64,000 nucleotides of DNA from Actinopolyspora biskrensis (GCF_013408175.1 NZ_JACBYW010000006.1:310001-374000), one strand, 5' to 3'; numbered from the stretch's first letter, positions 42,917 through 52,049 are shown. A program made the numbers and translations. The notes: generated by a model not told the origin, from the sequence alone.

Positions 42917-43696
42917 TCAGCACTCCGAAGGCTTCCCCGGGAAGAAGCGGACGGCGGGGCGCCCGCCCGGACCGTCCGGGGAGACCCCGGCCCGCACGTC
43001 GTAGACATCGGCTATGAGCTCCGGCGTGAGCACCTCGGAGGGCTTTCCCGAGGTCACGGCACTGCCCTCCCGCAGCACGATCAGCTGGTCGCAGAACATG
43101 GCGGCCAGGTTCAGATCGTGCAGCGCCAGCACGCTGGTCACCGGGATGCGCACCACGAGCCCGAGCAGCTCGAGCTGGTGCCGGATGTCCAGGTGGTTGG
43201 TCGGTTCGTCGAGCAGCAGCTCCCGCGGCTGCTGGGCCAGGGCACGCGCGATCTGCACCCGCTGCCGTTCACCGCCGGAGAGCGTGTGCCAGGAACGCCG
43301 CTTCTTGTCCGACAGTTCCGTGTACTCGAGAGCGGAGCGAACGGCCTCCTCGTCGGCGGCCGTCTCCGCCGACCAGGGACGTCGGTGCGGGACGCGGCCC
43401 AGCCGGACGACGTCGAGCACGTTCATGTCCACCCCGGTGTCGGCCTGCTGCTCCACGAGCCCGACCTTGCGGGCGACGTTCCTGCGGCCCACCCGGTCGA
43501 TCGGAACGCCGTCGAGCCGGACCACCCCGGCCGAAGCGCCGCGCACCCCGGACAGCAACCGCAGCAGGGTCGACTTGCCGGAACCGTTGGGCCCCAGCAG
43601 TCCGACGGTCGAACCGGGCTCGGGTTCGAGGCTGACCTCGTCGACGATCAACCTGCCGCCGACGTGCCAGGAAACCCGGTCGGCGAGCAATCCCAC
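42917..43696 (-). CDS. btuD: ABC importer ATPase, cobalamin/siderophore type
   Basis: 259 residues from the GTG at 43696, eight bases after AAGGAGG. Walker A GPNGSGKST, the signature LSGGERQR, Walker B LLLDEPTNHLD and the switch histidine in ALHDLNLA are all intact. The FecE/BtuD subfamily fits by length and neighbours. It is the last gene of the order binding protein, permease, ATPase. The corrinoid assignment comes from the cobalamin riboswitch upstream of the operon. The gene symbol is by role, not by close homology. Confidence 0.85.
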   Translation of the reverse strand: MGLLADRVSWHVGGRLIVDEVSLEPEPGSTVGLLGPNGSGKSTLLRLLSGVRGASAGVVRLDGVPIDRVGRRNVARKVGLVEQQADTGVDMNVLDVVRLGRVPHRRPWSAETAADEEAVRSALEYTELSDKKRRSWHTLSGGERQRVQIARALAQQPRELLLDEPTNHLDIRHQLELLGLVVRIPVTSVLALHDLNLAAMFCDQLIVLREGSAVTSGKPSEVLTPELIADVYDVRAGVSPDGPGGRPAVRFFPGKPSEC

Positions 43697-43718
43697 GGTG
43701 CCGCCCTCCTTCTCACGG

Positions 43719-44756
43719 TCAACTCGTCTTGCGGGTGCGGTAGAGGATGACCACGAAGGCGGGAACACCGATCAACGACGTCATCACCCCCACCGGGATC
43801 TCCTGCGGATCGAGCACGGTGCGAGCGATCGTGTCGATCCACACCAGAAAGATCGCCCCTGCCAGCGCGGTGGTCGGCAGCAACCCGCGATGACCGGATC
43901 CGACCAGGGCGCGGGCGGCGTGCGGCAGCACGAGCCCGACGAAACCGATCGCACCGGCCGAGCTGACCAGGGTCGCCGTGAGCAGCGCGGTCGCGATCAG
44001 CAGCACCGTCCTGGTGCGCGTCACGGAGACGCCGAGCGAGGCGGCGGCGTCCTGCCCGAAGGTGAACGCGTCCAACGCCGTGGCCTTGGCCAGGCACACC
44101 AGCAGCACCACGACCAGCGCGAACAGGCAAGACGCCACGTCGAACCACCCGGTTCCGGCCAGCGAGCCCAGCAGCCAGAACAGCACGCTCCTGGTCTGCT
44201 CGGCGTCACCGGCCGACATGACTATGAACGAGGTCAACGCCGAGAACAGCTGCATGGCGGCCACGCCGGACAGGATCACGCGGTCGGCCGTACCGCCCAC
44301 GACGTGGCTCAGCACGAGCACCAGCGTGAACGAGCACAGCGAGCCGAGGAAGGCACCGAGCGAGAGCGTGGCCACCCCGCTGCCGAGGCCCAGGATCACC
44401 ACGGACACCGCCCCCGTGGAGGCTCCCGAGGAGATCCCCAGCACGTAGGGGTCGGCCAGCGGGTTGCGCAGCAGGGACTGCATGACCACGCCGCACAGTC
44501 CGAGCCCGGCCCCGCAGACGGCGGCCAGCACCGTGCGGGGCAGCCGCAGGTTCCAGATGATCCCCTCGCGGATCAGCGAGAGCCCGGAGTCCCCGAGACC
44601 GAGGTGGTCGGCCACCACCGCCCACACGTTCGGCACCGCGATGTCGGCCGGTCCTATCGTGATGGTGAAGGCCACGGAGAGGCAGAGCAGTGCCAGCCCG
44701 CACACCCAGAGGACCGTGGTGCCCACACCACCCGAGCGGGTGAGCAACGATCTCAT
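43719..44756 (-). CDS. btuC: ABC importer permease, FecCD/BtuC family
   Basis: 345 residues, about ten membrane segments. Family blocks are RLPRTVLAAVCGAGLGLCGVVMQ, NPLADPYVLGISSGAS and GFVGLVLPHAARALVGSGHR. The start overlaps the stop of the binding-protein gene by four bases (44753-44756), so the two are translationally coupled. The ATPase follows 22 bp later. Confidence 0.88.
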   Translation of the reverse strand: MRSLLTRSGGVGTTVLWVCGLALLCLSVAFTITIGPADIAVPNVWAVVADHLGLGDSGLSLIREGIIWNLRLPRTVLAAVCGAGLGLCGVVMQSLLRNPLADPYVLGISSGASTGAVSVVILGLGSGVATLSLGAFLGSLCSFTLVLVLSHVVGGTADRVILSGVAAMQLFSALTSFIVMSAGDAEQTRSVLFWLLGSLAGTGWFDVASCLFALVVVLLVCLAKATALDAFTFGQDAAASLGVSVTRTRTVLLIATALLTATLVSSAGAIGFVGLVLPHAARALVGSGHRGLLPTTALAGAIFLVWIDTIARTVLDPQEIPVGVMTSLIGVPAFVVILYRTRKTS

Positions 44757-45778
44757 TCGACGAGGCCGAACTCGCGCAGCTTGGCGGCCACCCGCTCCAC
44801 CCCGTTCACGGTACGGAGCGACGGGTTCATCGCGGCTCCGCTGAGCCTGATGTAGCGCTCGTCGCGCACCGCGTCCATGTGCTTGGTGACCGGGTTGGAC
44901 TCCAGGAACCGGATCTTCTGGGCGGCCTCCTCCGCCGTTTGGCTCTCGCGGGTGAGGTCACCGAGCACGAGCACGTCCGGGTTCCGCTCGGCCACCGTCT
45001 CCCAGTTGATCTGCGGCCACTCCTGGTGCGTGTCGTCGAAGACGTTCCGCGCGCCGATCCTGTCGGTGATGATCCCCGGTGCGCCGCAGCAGCCCGCCAT
45101 GTACGGCGACTCCTTGTTGGCGAACCAGTAGAGCATGCTCACCCCGGAGGCATCGATGTCCTCCGTGGCCGTGGCGACCCTGTCCCGCAGTTCGTCGATC
45201 AGTTCCGCACCGCGCCGCTCGACGCCGAACACCCGCGCGAGGTTCTCGATCTCCTCGTAGACCCGGTCCATCCGCAGCTGTTCGGCGCGCGAGCCGTCCC
45301 CGTCCCCCGCGTTGTTCTTGGCGCAGTCCGAGGGGGCCACGTAGGTCGGCACGCCGAGCTGTTCGAACTTCTCCCGCGAGGCGACCCGGCTCACGGTGCT
45401 CTCGAACGAGGCCGAGACGAAGTCCGGTTCCTCGGCCAGCACCCGCTCGTAGGAGGGCGTGTCGTCGGCGAGACGGGGGACCCCGGAGTTCGCCTCCTCC
45501 AGGGACTCCAGCACCGGGTCGGTCCAGGTCGCCGTGCCCACCACGCGGTCGGCCAGGCCGAGGGAGAGCAGGATCTCGGTTGATCCCTGGTCCAGGGAGA
45601 CGACACGTTCGGGCGGAGCGTCGAGGGTGACCTCCCTGCCGCAGTTCTCGACGGTTCGCGGGTAGCCGGGCGCACTCCGCCCGGAGGAGTCGGGGGGCTC
45701 GCCGCCGCAGGCGGTCAGCAGACCGGCTGCGAGCAGCGTGAGGCAGCACAGGGACAACGACCGGAACGGCCTACGCAT
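44753..45778 (-). CDS. btuF: Periplasmic-type binding lipoprotein, cobalamin (BtuF-like)
   Basis: 341 residues from the ATG at 45778 after GGAGAGG. A lipoprotein signal ends LLTACGG, so the protein is anchored outside the membrane. The class III binding fold shows ERVVSLDQGSTEILLSLGLADRVVG and two lobes joined by a helix. It captures a corrinoid or iron chelate for the permease. A cobalamin riboswitch immediately upstream favours corrinoids. Its extra cysteines (DCAKNN, AGCCGAPG) are not typical of BtuF and may form a disulphide. Confidence 0.85.
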   Translation of the reverse strand: MRRPFRSLSLCCLTLLAAGLLTACGGEPPDSSGRSAPGYPRTVENCGREVTLDAPPERVVSLDQGSTEILLSLGLADRVVGTATWTDPVLESLEEANSGVPRLADDTPSYERVLAEEPDFVSASFESTVSRVASREKFEQLGVPTYVAPSDCAKNNAGDGDGSRAEQLRMDRVYEEIENLARVFGVERRGAELIDELRDRVATATEDIDASGVSMLYWFANKESPYMAGCCGAPGIITDRIGARNVFDDTHQEWPQINWETVAERNPDVLVLGDLTRESQTAEEAAQKIRFLESNPVTKHMDAVRDERYIRLSGAAMNPSLRTVNGVERVAAKLREFGLVE

Positions 45779-45867
45779 CGGATCCTCTCCGTCGGAAGGC
45801 TCGAGCGCGGAGCCTCGCGGGCATTCGAACCGCCGGTTCAGCGGGTGCGAACCGCCGGTTCGGCGGG

Positions 45868-46030
45868 TGCCAGCAGGTTTTCGGGCTCGAGATCCTCCGA
45901 GCGGAAAGCGCCTTCCCGGGGTTGTCCCCAGTGGCCGTTGCTCCGCCCGTCCCTCACACCGCTGCGCGTCAGCTCCGGATTCGCACCGGATTCCCTGGCC
46001 CATCACGGGTTGACTGGCGCGGACAGCCTA
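45868..46030 (-). promoter_or_regulatory. Cobalamin riboswitch upstream of btuFCD-like operon
   Basis: On the minus strand the order of conserved segments fits a B12 riboswitch: GGGAATCCGGTGCGAATCC, then GAGCTGACGCGCAGCGG, the central CGGCCACTGGG box, GGGAAGGCGC, and CCCGAAAACCTGCTGGCA (a variant of the GCCAGGAGACCTGCC box). Between it and the first gene, two copies of GCGAACCGCCGGTTC-like palindromes (about 45823-45862) can form alternative hairpins and may be the expression platform. Adenosylcobalamin should switch the importer off. Confidence 0.9.
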
Positions 46031-46199
46031 ACAGCGCGGTGTTCGTCCATGAACCGGTCGAGTGAGGACACCACCGAGAAAAGAGTCACATACCACAAGC
46101 GGTGCGACGTTCGAAGCGACCATGGTGTGATCGATGAAGAGTTCGCGGTACCGACGAGTCCCGGGGACCACGGTCTCATGACTCGCCAAAGCTTTCCAC

Positions 46200-46886
46200 A
46201 TGTCCAACAATGGAGTGATGATTCGCGTCCACAACCCACACCCGTGGCCCTCTACGGAACAGGAAGCCGTCGCGGTTCAGGAGCACCTGCGGTCCTTGGT
46301 CCGCTTCGACGGCGAGCCCGAGGTCGTCCGCACCGCGGCGGGATTGGACGTGGCCTATCGCGAGGACACGAACGAACTCGTTGCAGCGGTCACGGTTCTC
46401 GACATGGGAACACTGGACATCATGGACAGTGTGGTGGTGCGCGGGAAGCCGGAGTTTCGTTACGTACCGGGACTGTTCGCCTTCCGCGAGGCTCCACCGC
46501 TGCTGGAAGCACTCACACGTCTGTCAGTCGAGCCGGACATCCTCGTCTGCGACGGTCAAGGACTGGCCCATCCTCGCCGCTTCGGGCTGGCTTGTCACAT
46601 CGGCGTGCTGACCGACACTCCCAGCGTCGGCGTCGCCAAAACCGCGATGGGCCGGTACGAACCACCGGGAGAACAGCGCGGCGACTGGTCACCGCTCTAC
46701 TGCGACTCCGAGATCGCAGGCCGAGCGCTACGGACGCGACACGGCGTGAAACCGGTGTTCGTCTCGGTCGGCCACCGCCTCACGCTCGACACCGCGTGCG
46801 AGCTGATACTGCGACTTGCACCGTTCTACCGTCTGCCCGAGACGACACGCAGTGCTGACAGGTTGGGACGCTCCGCACCGGCCTAA
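46200..46886 (+). CDS. nfi: Endonuclease V
   Basis: 228 residues from the first ATG; a second ATG at 46218 (six codons later, after TGGAG) is an alternative. The motifs AAGLDVAYRED (metal-binding Asp), PGLFAFREAPPLLEA (wedge) and CDGQGLAHPRRFGLACHIGV are intact. The enzyme cuts DNA or RNA one base past deoxyinosine or inosine, in repair of deaminated adenine. Its stop overlaps the convergent immunity gene by four bases. The juxtaposition with a deaminase toxin is noted but may be chance. Confidence 0.9.
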   Translation: MSNNGVMIRVHNPHPWPSTEQEAVAVQEHLRSLVRFDGEPEVVRTAAGLDVAYREDTNELVAAVTVLDMGTLDIMDSVVVRGKPEFRYVPGLFAFREAPPLLEALTRLSVEPDILVCDGQGLAHPRRFGLACHIGVLTDTPSVGVAKTAMGRYEPPGEQRGDWSPLYCDSEIAGRALRTRHGVKPVFVSVGHRLTLDTACELILRLAPFYRLPETTRSADRLGRSAPA

Positions 46887-47227
46887 AAGTCATCCAGCGT
46901 CAATGTCCCATCATCATCCCACCGTCGTTGTCCCAGGTATCCTCCTGTATCGCTGAACCGAGCCTCTCTTGCCAAAGTTCCATTCTTATGCCACTCGACA
47001 TGAGTTCCGATGGCCCGCCCTCTTGAATTATAACCTTCGGAACGTTTTGCCCCATCCGGATACCATTCCTTCGTCACCCCGTCCGGAACTCCGTCAACAT
47101 AGGTAGTCAAAGCAACAAGAACACCGCCCCGCGTTTCCTCCACCACTTCTCCAGTAAAAGGAAAACCCTGATACAGAGCTGTTTCATCGAACCCAGATTC
47201 CACCTCGTCCTCAGTTATCCGAAACAT
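46883..47227 (-). CDS. YwqK-like immunity protein with MORN-type repeats
   Basis: 114 residues from the ATG at 47227. Repeats of the form YVDGVPDGVTKEWYPDG and HVEWHKNGTLAREARF are MORN-like units of the kind found in YwqK antitoxins. The gene starts inside the last codons of the toxin gene, so it is made together with the toxin. In Bacillus subtilis YwqK is the immunity partner of the YwqJ deaminase toxin; the same pairing here supports neutralisation of the toxin at 47211-51002. It is AT-richer than the backbone, like the toxin tip. Confidence 0.78.
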   Translation of the reverse strand: MFRITEDEVESGFDETALYQGFPFTGEVVEETRGGVLVALTTYVDGVPDGVTKEWYPDGAKRSEGYNSRGRAIGTHVEWHKNGTLAREARFSDTGGYLGQRRWDDDGTLTLDDF

Positions 47228-50200
47228 TACCCCTCTTCCGAGTGAACTCTTCAAGCGGAACAACATACTCACTGTTGGCTATGTTTTCAATTTTCCTGTC
47301 AGGATGATTTTTTCCGTGGTTGAAACCGCCCGCTGCCATATCAGAGGACTCCCAGCCCGTTGAGAGTATAGCATTGCAATTAGCACAGCACGGAGCCAAG
47401 GATGCCGGCCAGTCCTTGAACGTGAACCGACTGTCTACGTACATTCGCCCCATGATTTCCTTCATCTCCGCCTTGGTGCCAACCCCCCTGTCATTCAACA
47501 GTTTGTTCAACGCCTTCACCTCCGCGTGTCGAGTAGGTTCATCCTGCCAGGGGTACTCCCCTTTCTCAGAAGCAAGGTTTCCGTCAGGGCCGTACAGATC
47601 ATATTCGCCGCGAATATCCTCCAAATGATCCCACAGGGCATGATTCAATTCCACTCCGGGAATAGCGCTGTCGCTCTTCCCGTTTACCGCCTCGTAGACA
47701 TTGCCAAGTTCCCGGTCGATAATGACGGAATTAACACCTCCATTTTTTCCTCCCATCCTCTTCTGCGATATCGTGTTGCCCTCCTGGTCGAGCGGGCGGT
47801 GATTCTTAGCAGCATCCCGAATAAAGTCCGTTCGATCCTCGAGGGCCTGTCGAACATACGATTCAACCGGATCGCCGTCGATCTTGACTATGAGCCCCTC
47901 CTCGTACTCGCACCGGTAAGGATCGATCGTTTCCAGTTCATGGGCGCGATCAAAATCAGTGTTGACCGGTTTTTCCGGATATTTCTCGCTTCCGAAAGCG
48001 GTCTGGCCATCGTCTCCCCGCGCCTCGGCTTCCTCCGGCCTCTCGCCGGGGTCCGCGCCGTCCCGGGGAGGATGGAAGCCGTCCTCGCTGGCCGGAGCCC
48101 TGGTGCTGTCGGGGTGGTGCGTGTCCCAGCCACCGTCCGGGGGCCAGGTCGGGCTTCCGTCGGGCCCCGTGGCGCTGACGAACAGGCGCCCGCTGCTGTC
48201 GCTCCAGACCAGCCCGCGCGGGGCGGTGACCGGGACGTCGAGCTCGCGGGCCAGATCCGCCGCGAAGTCCTCGGAGTCGCAGACGGCCAGCCGGACCGGC
48301 CGCTCGCCGTCCCACTCCGGCAGGCGACGCAGCACGTCGCTCAGCTCCTCCGGTGAGTAGCCGCGGTCACCGATGTGGGCGCGCCCGTCCGGCCTCATGT
48401 GGGCGTCGAGCGTGAAGTGCCCGCCGTCGTCGGGAACGCGGCGCGCGAGGTCCTGCATGTTCGGGTCGGTGTGCCCCGACACCCCGGAGTCGGTGCGGTT
48501 GCCGCGCAGCTGCTCGAGCGCGTCGTCGACCTTGCGCTCGTACTCCGGTGTCCCCGGCTCCGGCCGGTCGGCATCGTCCCTCGGGGGCCCCGAGCCGTCG
48601 CCGTTCCCCGCCCCCGGATCGTCCTTCGGCCGCTGCGGTGCCGATTCGGGCCCGTCCGACCCGGTGTTCGGTCGATTCGAGCCGTCGCCGCCACCACGCT
48701 GCTGCCCCGGGACGTCCGTCCGCTTGGGAGCGGACGGGGGCGACGTCTCGGGAGGCCGTCCCGCTCCTCCCCCGCCGGTGCCCGGACGGGAGCTCGGGCT
48801 CCCTCCGTCCGGGGAGCGCCCGGACGTGTCCGGTCTGCCGGGACCGCGTTCCGGGCCGCGTGGCGGACTGCTCGTCCCCGCGGTCTCCGCCCGCGGTTTC
48901 GGAGGCCCCTCGGGACCTCGGCCGGTCGTCCCCGGCCCCGTGGGCGATCCGGTGTGCCCGGAAGCACGTGGAGCGTCCGTGGTGGACGGCGGTCGACCGG
49001 CCGCCCCCGGCGTGCCGGGGGTTCCGGTCCAGCCTCCTCCGGATCCGGGACGGTTTCCACCGCCGCTCGGGCCCGCCCCGCCGGTTCCGGACTGCCCACC
49101 GGCCGTCCCGGGGCTGCCCGCCGGTCCCGCCGCCGGAGTGGAGGGAGAGCTCGAGGGCTGATCCGCACGAGGCGGCGTCGACGGGGCCGCCGGTGCGGCC
49201 GATGCGGCCGATGCGGCCGGGGACGTCACGTCGGACGGGCTGGTGCTGGACGGAGCACTCGGGTTTCCCTCCGGGAACGAAGGGGGCGAACCGCCGTCGG
49301 CACCCGGGCTCCCGCCGTCGGGCGGGCCGCCCGCCCCGGGACGGGGACCGGACGCGTCGGGAGCGGCCCCGGTTCCACCTGGTGCCTCCGGAGCCGGTCC
49401 GGAGGGGCGGCCACCTCCGGCATCGGGCACGCCCCCACCACTGGACAGGTCCCCGGAGAACGTCATCGTCCGGGGGTCCGGAGCGGCCGTGGAGCCGCCG
49501 GGCGCGGTGCTGCCGGTGGGTGGCTCACCACCGGGACCGCCCTCCGGGGAGGGAACGGTTGCGCCCTCGGCGGAACCGTCGGACCGCGGCGGTGCCGGAC
49601 CGGTGTCTCCGGGGGCCGAGGGGCCGGGATCCGGTCCGGACCCCGCGGTCGGCGCGTCCACCCCCGAAGAGGACGAGTCCGCTCCCTCGTACGACGAGGA
49701 GGGGAAGCTCCGCTCCGGACCGGGTCCTCCGGGGGACTCGTAAGGGCGCCCGGAGTACGGGCTCTCGCCGGAGGACGGAGCACCTCCCGGACCGGTCTCC
49801 GGACGTGAGGAAACCGGGGTGTCCGCGGAGGGCGCCGCGTCCGGGCCGGAGCGCGGGGACTCGGGGGCGCCACCGGGAGCGGCGGAGTCCGCGTCGGGAC
49901 CGGACCTCGGACCGGGAGCCGCCGGATCGGGAGCCCCGCCGGGAGCGGTGGAATCCGATTCGGGCCCGGTGAGATCGGAGTCGGGACCGGCCCCCGGTTC
50001 GGGAGCGAGGTCCGGATCGGCGCCGGAACCGGGGTCCGAGCCCGAGCCGCCGTCGGAACCGGAACCACCGCCCCCGTACGGGTGCTTGCCGGATATGTCG
50101 GTGCCGAAGGCGTCGTCGAACTTCCTCCACGAGCTCTCGGCGACCCTGTCGGCGACCTTGCCGGAGACGTCGATCTTGTCGGCGACCCTGCCCGCTCCCT

Positions 50201-51002
50201 CGGCCGCCTTCTTGCCGATCTTGCCGAGCGAGCTCATGATCTCGCCGAAGACGTCGACCATCTTCTTCAACTTCGGAGAGACGTTGCTGATGGTCTTGGT
50301 CAGCTTCTGAACGATCTCGGCGATCTTGGTTACGGTCTTGGAGACGAAGGTGGTGGCCTGGGCGACGACGACCGGGGTGCCGAAACCGAGGGTTCCGATC
50401 GCCTCCAGCGCGTAGGTGATCAACCGGGAAACGCAGTCGGCGACGAGGTCGCGCACGAACTCGCGCACGAACGAGACGACCTCGCCCATGATCGTCACGA
50501 CCGAGCTGATCGTGCTCGCCAGCTCGGCGGCACCGGACAGCGCCTCGCCCCTTTCCGCGGCGTGACCCCGGTAGGCGTCCCCGGCGGCCCCGACCCACTG
50601 CGCGACGTCGGCCTCGACGGCCGCGCCGTACTGCTTGGCGGCTTCGTTGACCTCCTGGGAAACATTGCCCCAGGTCTCCCCGTAGGCACGGACCCCGTCG
50701 GGATCACCCGCGAACCAGTCCAGGGCCTCCTGGAGCGGTTCGACGTGCTCGATCAGCCACGACAGCCCGTACGACATCAGCGTGCCGATCGGGTCGACCG
50801 CGAGGCTGACCGCCTCCATCGCGAGCCCGCCGTAGGCCAGTCCCGACTCGACCCAGCTCGAACCGTCCTCGAGGCTGCTCACGTCGTTGACGGACTCGGC
50901 GATGCCGATTCCGGTGCCCCATCCCGCTTCTCCCGTACCTTCGGTGAGCGGTCCGGGCCCGTCCGGTGCCTGCTCCTCCTGCTCGACGAGGGGGTTGTTC
51001 AT
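47211..51002 (-). CDS. Polymorphic toxin: WXG-like N-terminus, Pro-rich linker, YwqJ-like deaminase tip
   Basis: 1263 residues. Residues 1-305 are helical with WGNVSQEVNEAAKQYG and long amphipathic helices, as in type VII secretion cargo. Residues about 310-816 are a Gly/Ser/Pro linker. Residues 817-1009 form a conserved pre-toxin region (RPVRLAVCDSEDFAADLA, VPVTAPRGLVW). Residues 1010-1263 carry the tip: THAE-type HAEVKALNKLL with His and Glu at 1159-1161, and APCCANCNA with cysteines at 1205, 1206 and 1209. That is the zinc site of the nucleic-acid deaminase fold. The YwqJ-like call rests on this motif pair and the YwqK-like partner. It presumably deaminates nucleic acid or nucleotides of rivals; the substrate is unknown. 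Confidence 0.8.
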   Translation of the reverse strand: MNNPLVEQEEQAPDGPGPLTEGTGEAGWGTGIGIAESVNDVSSLEDGSSWVESGLAYGGLAMEAVSLAVDPIGTLMSYGLSWLIEHVEPLQEALDWFAGDPDGVRAYGETWGNVSQEVNEAAKQYGAAVEADVAQWVGAAGDAYRGHAAERGEALSGAAELASTISSVVTIMGEVVSFVREFVRDLVADCVSRLITYALEAIGTLGFGTPVVVAQATTFVSKTVTKIAEIVQKLTKTISNVSPKLKKMVDVFGEIMSSLGKIGKKAAEGAGRVADKIDVSGKVADRVAESSWRKFDDAFGTDISGKHPYGGGGSGSDGGSGSDPGSGADPDLAPEPGAGPDSDLTGPESDSTAPGGAPDPAAPGPRSGPDADSAAPGGAPESPRSGPDAAPSADTPVSSRPETGPGGAPSSGESPYSGRPYESPGGPGPERSFPSSSYEGADSSSSGVDAPTAGSGPDPGPSAPGDTGPAPPRSDGSAEGATVPSPEGGPGGEPPTGSTAPGGSTAAPDPRTMTFSGDLSSGGGVPDAGGGRPSGPAPEAPGGTGAAPDASGPRPGAGGPPDGGSPGADGGSPPSFPEGNPSAPSSTSPSDVTSPAASAASAAPAAPSTPPRADQPSSSPSTPAAGPAGSPGTAGGQSGTGGAGPSGGGNRPGSGGGWTGTPGTPGAAGRPPSTTDAPRASGHTGSPTGPGTTGRGPEGPPKPRAETAGTSSPPRGPERGPGRPDTSGRSPDGGSPSSRPGTGGGGAGRPPETSPPSAPKRTDVPGQQRGGGDGSNRPNTGSDGPESAPQRPKDDPGAGNGDGSGPPRDDADRPEPGTPEYERKVDDALEQLRGNRTDSGVSGHTDPNMQDLARRVPDDGGHFTLDAHMRPDGRAHIGDRGYSPEELSDVLRRLPEWDGERPVRLAVCDSEDFAADLARELDVPVTAPRGLVWSDSSGRLFVSATGPDGSPTWPPDGGWDTHHPDSTRAPASEDGFHPPRDGADPGERPEEAEARGDDGQTAFGSEKYPEKPVNTDFDRAHELETIDPYRCEYEEGLIVKIDGDPVESYVRQALEDRTDFIRDAAKNHRPLDQEGNTISQKRMGGKNGGVNSVIIDRELGNVYEAVNGKSDSAIPGVELNHALWDHLEDIRGEYDLYGPDGNLASEKGEYPWQDEPTRHAEVKALNKLLNDRGVGTKAEMKEIMGRMYVDSRFTFKDWPASLAPCCANCNAILSTGWESSDMAAGGFNHGKNHPDRKIENIANSEYVVPLEEFTRKRGNVSDN

Positions 51003-51307
51003 ATCCGGATCTCGCCGAGCATGTCGCTGTTGTCCTGGTCCACGGACTCGTAGTCCTCAGCGGCTCCCCGGACGTTCTCGGCGGTGTCCCGCATCCCCTC
51101 TACCGCCTGTTTCAGGGTGTCGATCCCGTGCTGTTCCACCGGATCCAACATCCACGCGAACGGTCGGCACAGGATCCCGTAGGCGTCGTTGTCCAGCGAC
51201 ACCTGCTGCGCGGCGTCCACGGCGGTGTCCAGCCGGTCGATCACTTCGTCCACTTTGGATGCGTGGTTGCGCAGTTCCTCGGGGGCGACGTTCACTCGGT
51301 CGGACAT
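50999..51307 (-). CDS. WXG100/EspC-like type VII secretion-associated protein
   Basis: 102 residues from the ATG at 51307 after GAGGAG. The helical sequence VNVAPEELRNHASKVDEVIDRLDTAV resembles the ESX-associated DUF2580/EspC group. It overlaps the toxin start by four bases, so they are translated together. It probably pairs with the toxin N-terminus as a secretion partner. No ESX core genes (eccB-E) lie in this window. Confidence 0.75.
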   Translation of the reverse strand: MSDRVNVAPEELRNHASKVDEVIDRLDTAVDAAQQVSLDNDAYGILCRPFAWMLDPVEQHGIDTLKQAVEGMRDTAENVRGAAEDYESVDQDNSDMLGEIRI

Positions 51308-51332
51308 AGACGAACTCCTCAACACCGAAAGA

Positions 51333-51887
51333 TCAACGCAGGAAGGACCGGCCCTCGAAGTCGTCGTCATCGGACTCCTCCGGCCGCTGCCACGACCGCG
51401 CGGAGCCCTCCGGAGCCGACGCGGCCTCGTCGTCGTCATCGGGCCCCAGATTCATCTCCCGCACACCGGCCCCGGAGGTCCGCGGCTCGTCGGACTCCTC
51501 GGACTCCGGCGGTTCCGGGAAGCTCTCGCGGGCCCGGCTCAGGACGTGCTGGACAGCCGGGTCCTCGGTGCCGACCGTGTCGGCAGCGGCCTGCCGCATC
51601 AGCTCCGGGATCCGCGACTGCGCGGACCGCACCGCACGCATGATCTCGGCGGCCAGCTTCGACATCGGCCGGTTGGCCGCGTGGTCGGACAGGCTCAGGT
51701 CCCGCAGGATCCCGTCCGAGCCAAGGGTCACCCGGACCGCTCCGTCACTCGACGACTCGGTCACCGAGATGTCCTCGATCTCCGCCTGCATCCGACCGAA
51801 TCTCTCGGCCTTCTCGCTCGCGCGTTCCTGCCATTCACGGACCATCCGCTCCGCGGCCCCGACGTCCCTGCCGAAGTCCTCGGTCAA
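51333..51887 (-). CDS. YbaB/EbfC-like DNA-binding-family protein
   Basis: 184 residues. The start is a TTG four bases after GAGGAGG. The N-terminal two thirds resemble YbaB/EbfC: a long helix (MVREWQERASEKAERFGRMQAEI) followed by VRVTLGSDGILRDLSLSD. The C-terminal third is acidic and disordered. Genes of this type commonly precede WXG100 and toxin genes in actinomycetes. Here it starts the toxin operon, 25 bp upstream. Whether it binds DNA or acts in secretion is not known. Confidence 0.72.
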   Translation of the reverse strand: MTEDFGRDVGAAERMVREWQERASEKAERFGRMQAEIEDISVTESSSDGAVRVTLGSDGILRDLSLSDHAANRPMSKLAAEIMRAVRSAQSRIPELMRQAAADTVGTEDPAVQHVLSRARESFPEPPESEESDEPRTSGAGVREMNLGPDDDDEAASAPEGSARSWQRPEESDDDDFEGRSFLR

Positions 51888-52049
51888 CCCGCCTCCTCGT
51901 CAGCTCCTCCCGTCCCGAGCAACGTAACGACTCGGCAGCGGAGCGGAAGGCACATTTCTCGGAAAATGAGCGGAAAGGTCGCACACATTACTCCGAAAAG
52001 GACAGTCTGGTTGGCCCTTTTCGCGCAAAAACCCGAACGGCAGCTCTTG

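Noticed and set aside
42917-45778. Siderophore importer
   Set aside because: The FecCD/BtuC family cannot be told apart by eye, but the cobalamin riboswitch directly upstream favours corrinoid uptake.
45845-46858. A 337-codon plus-strand ORF across the riboswitch and nfi
   Set aside because: It overlaps the structured riboswitch region and the well-supported endonuclease V frame, and its translation is Arg-rich shadow sequence.
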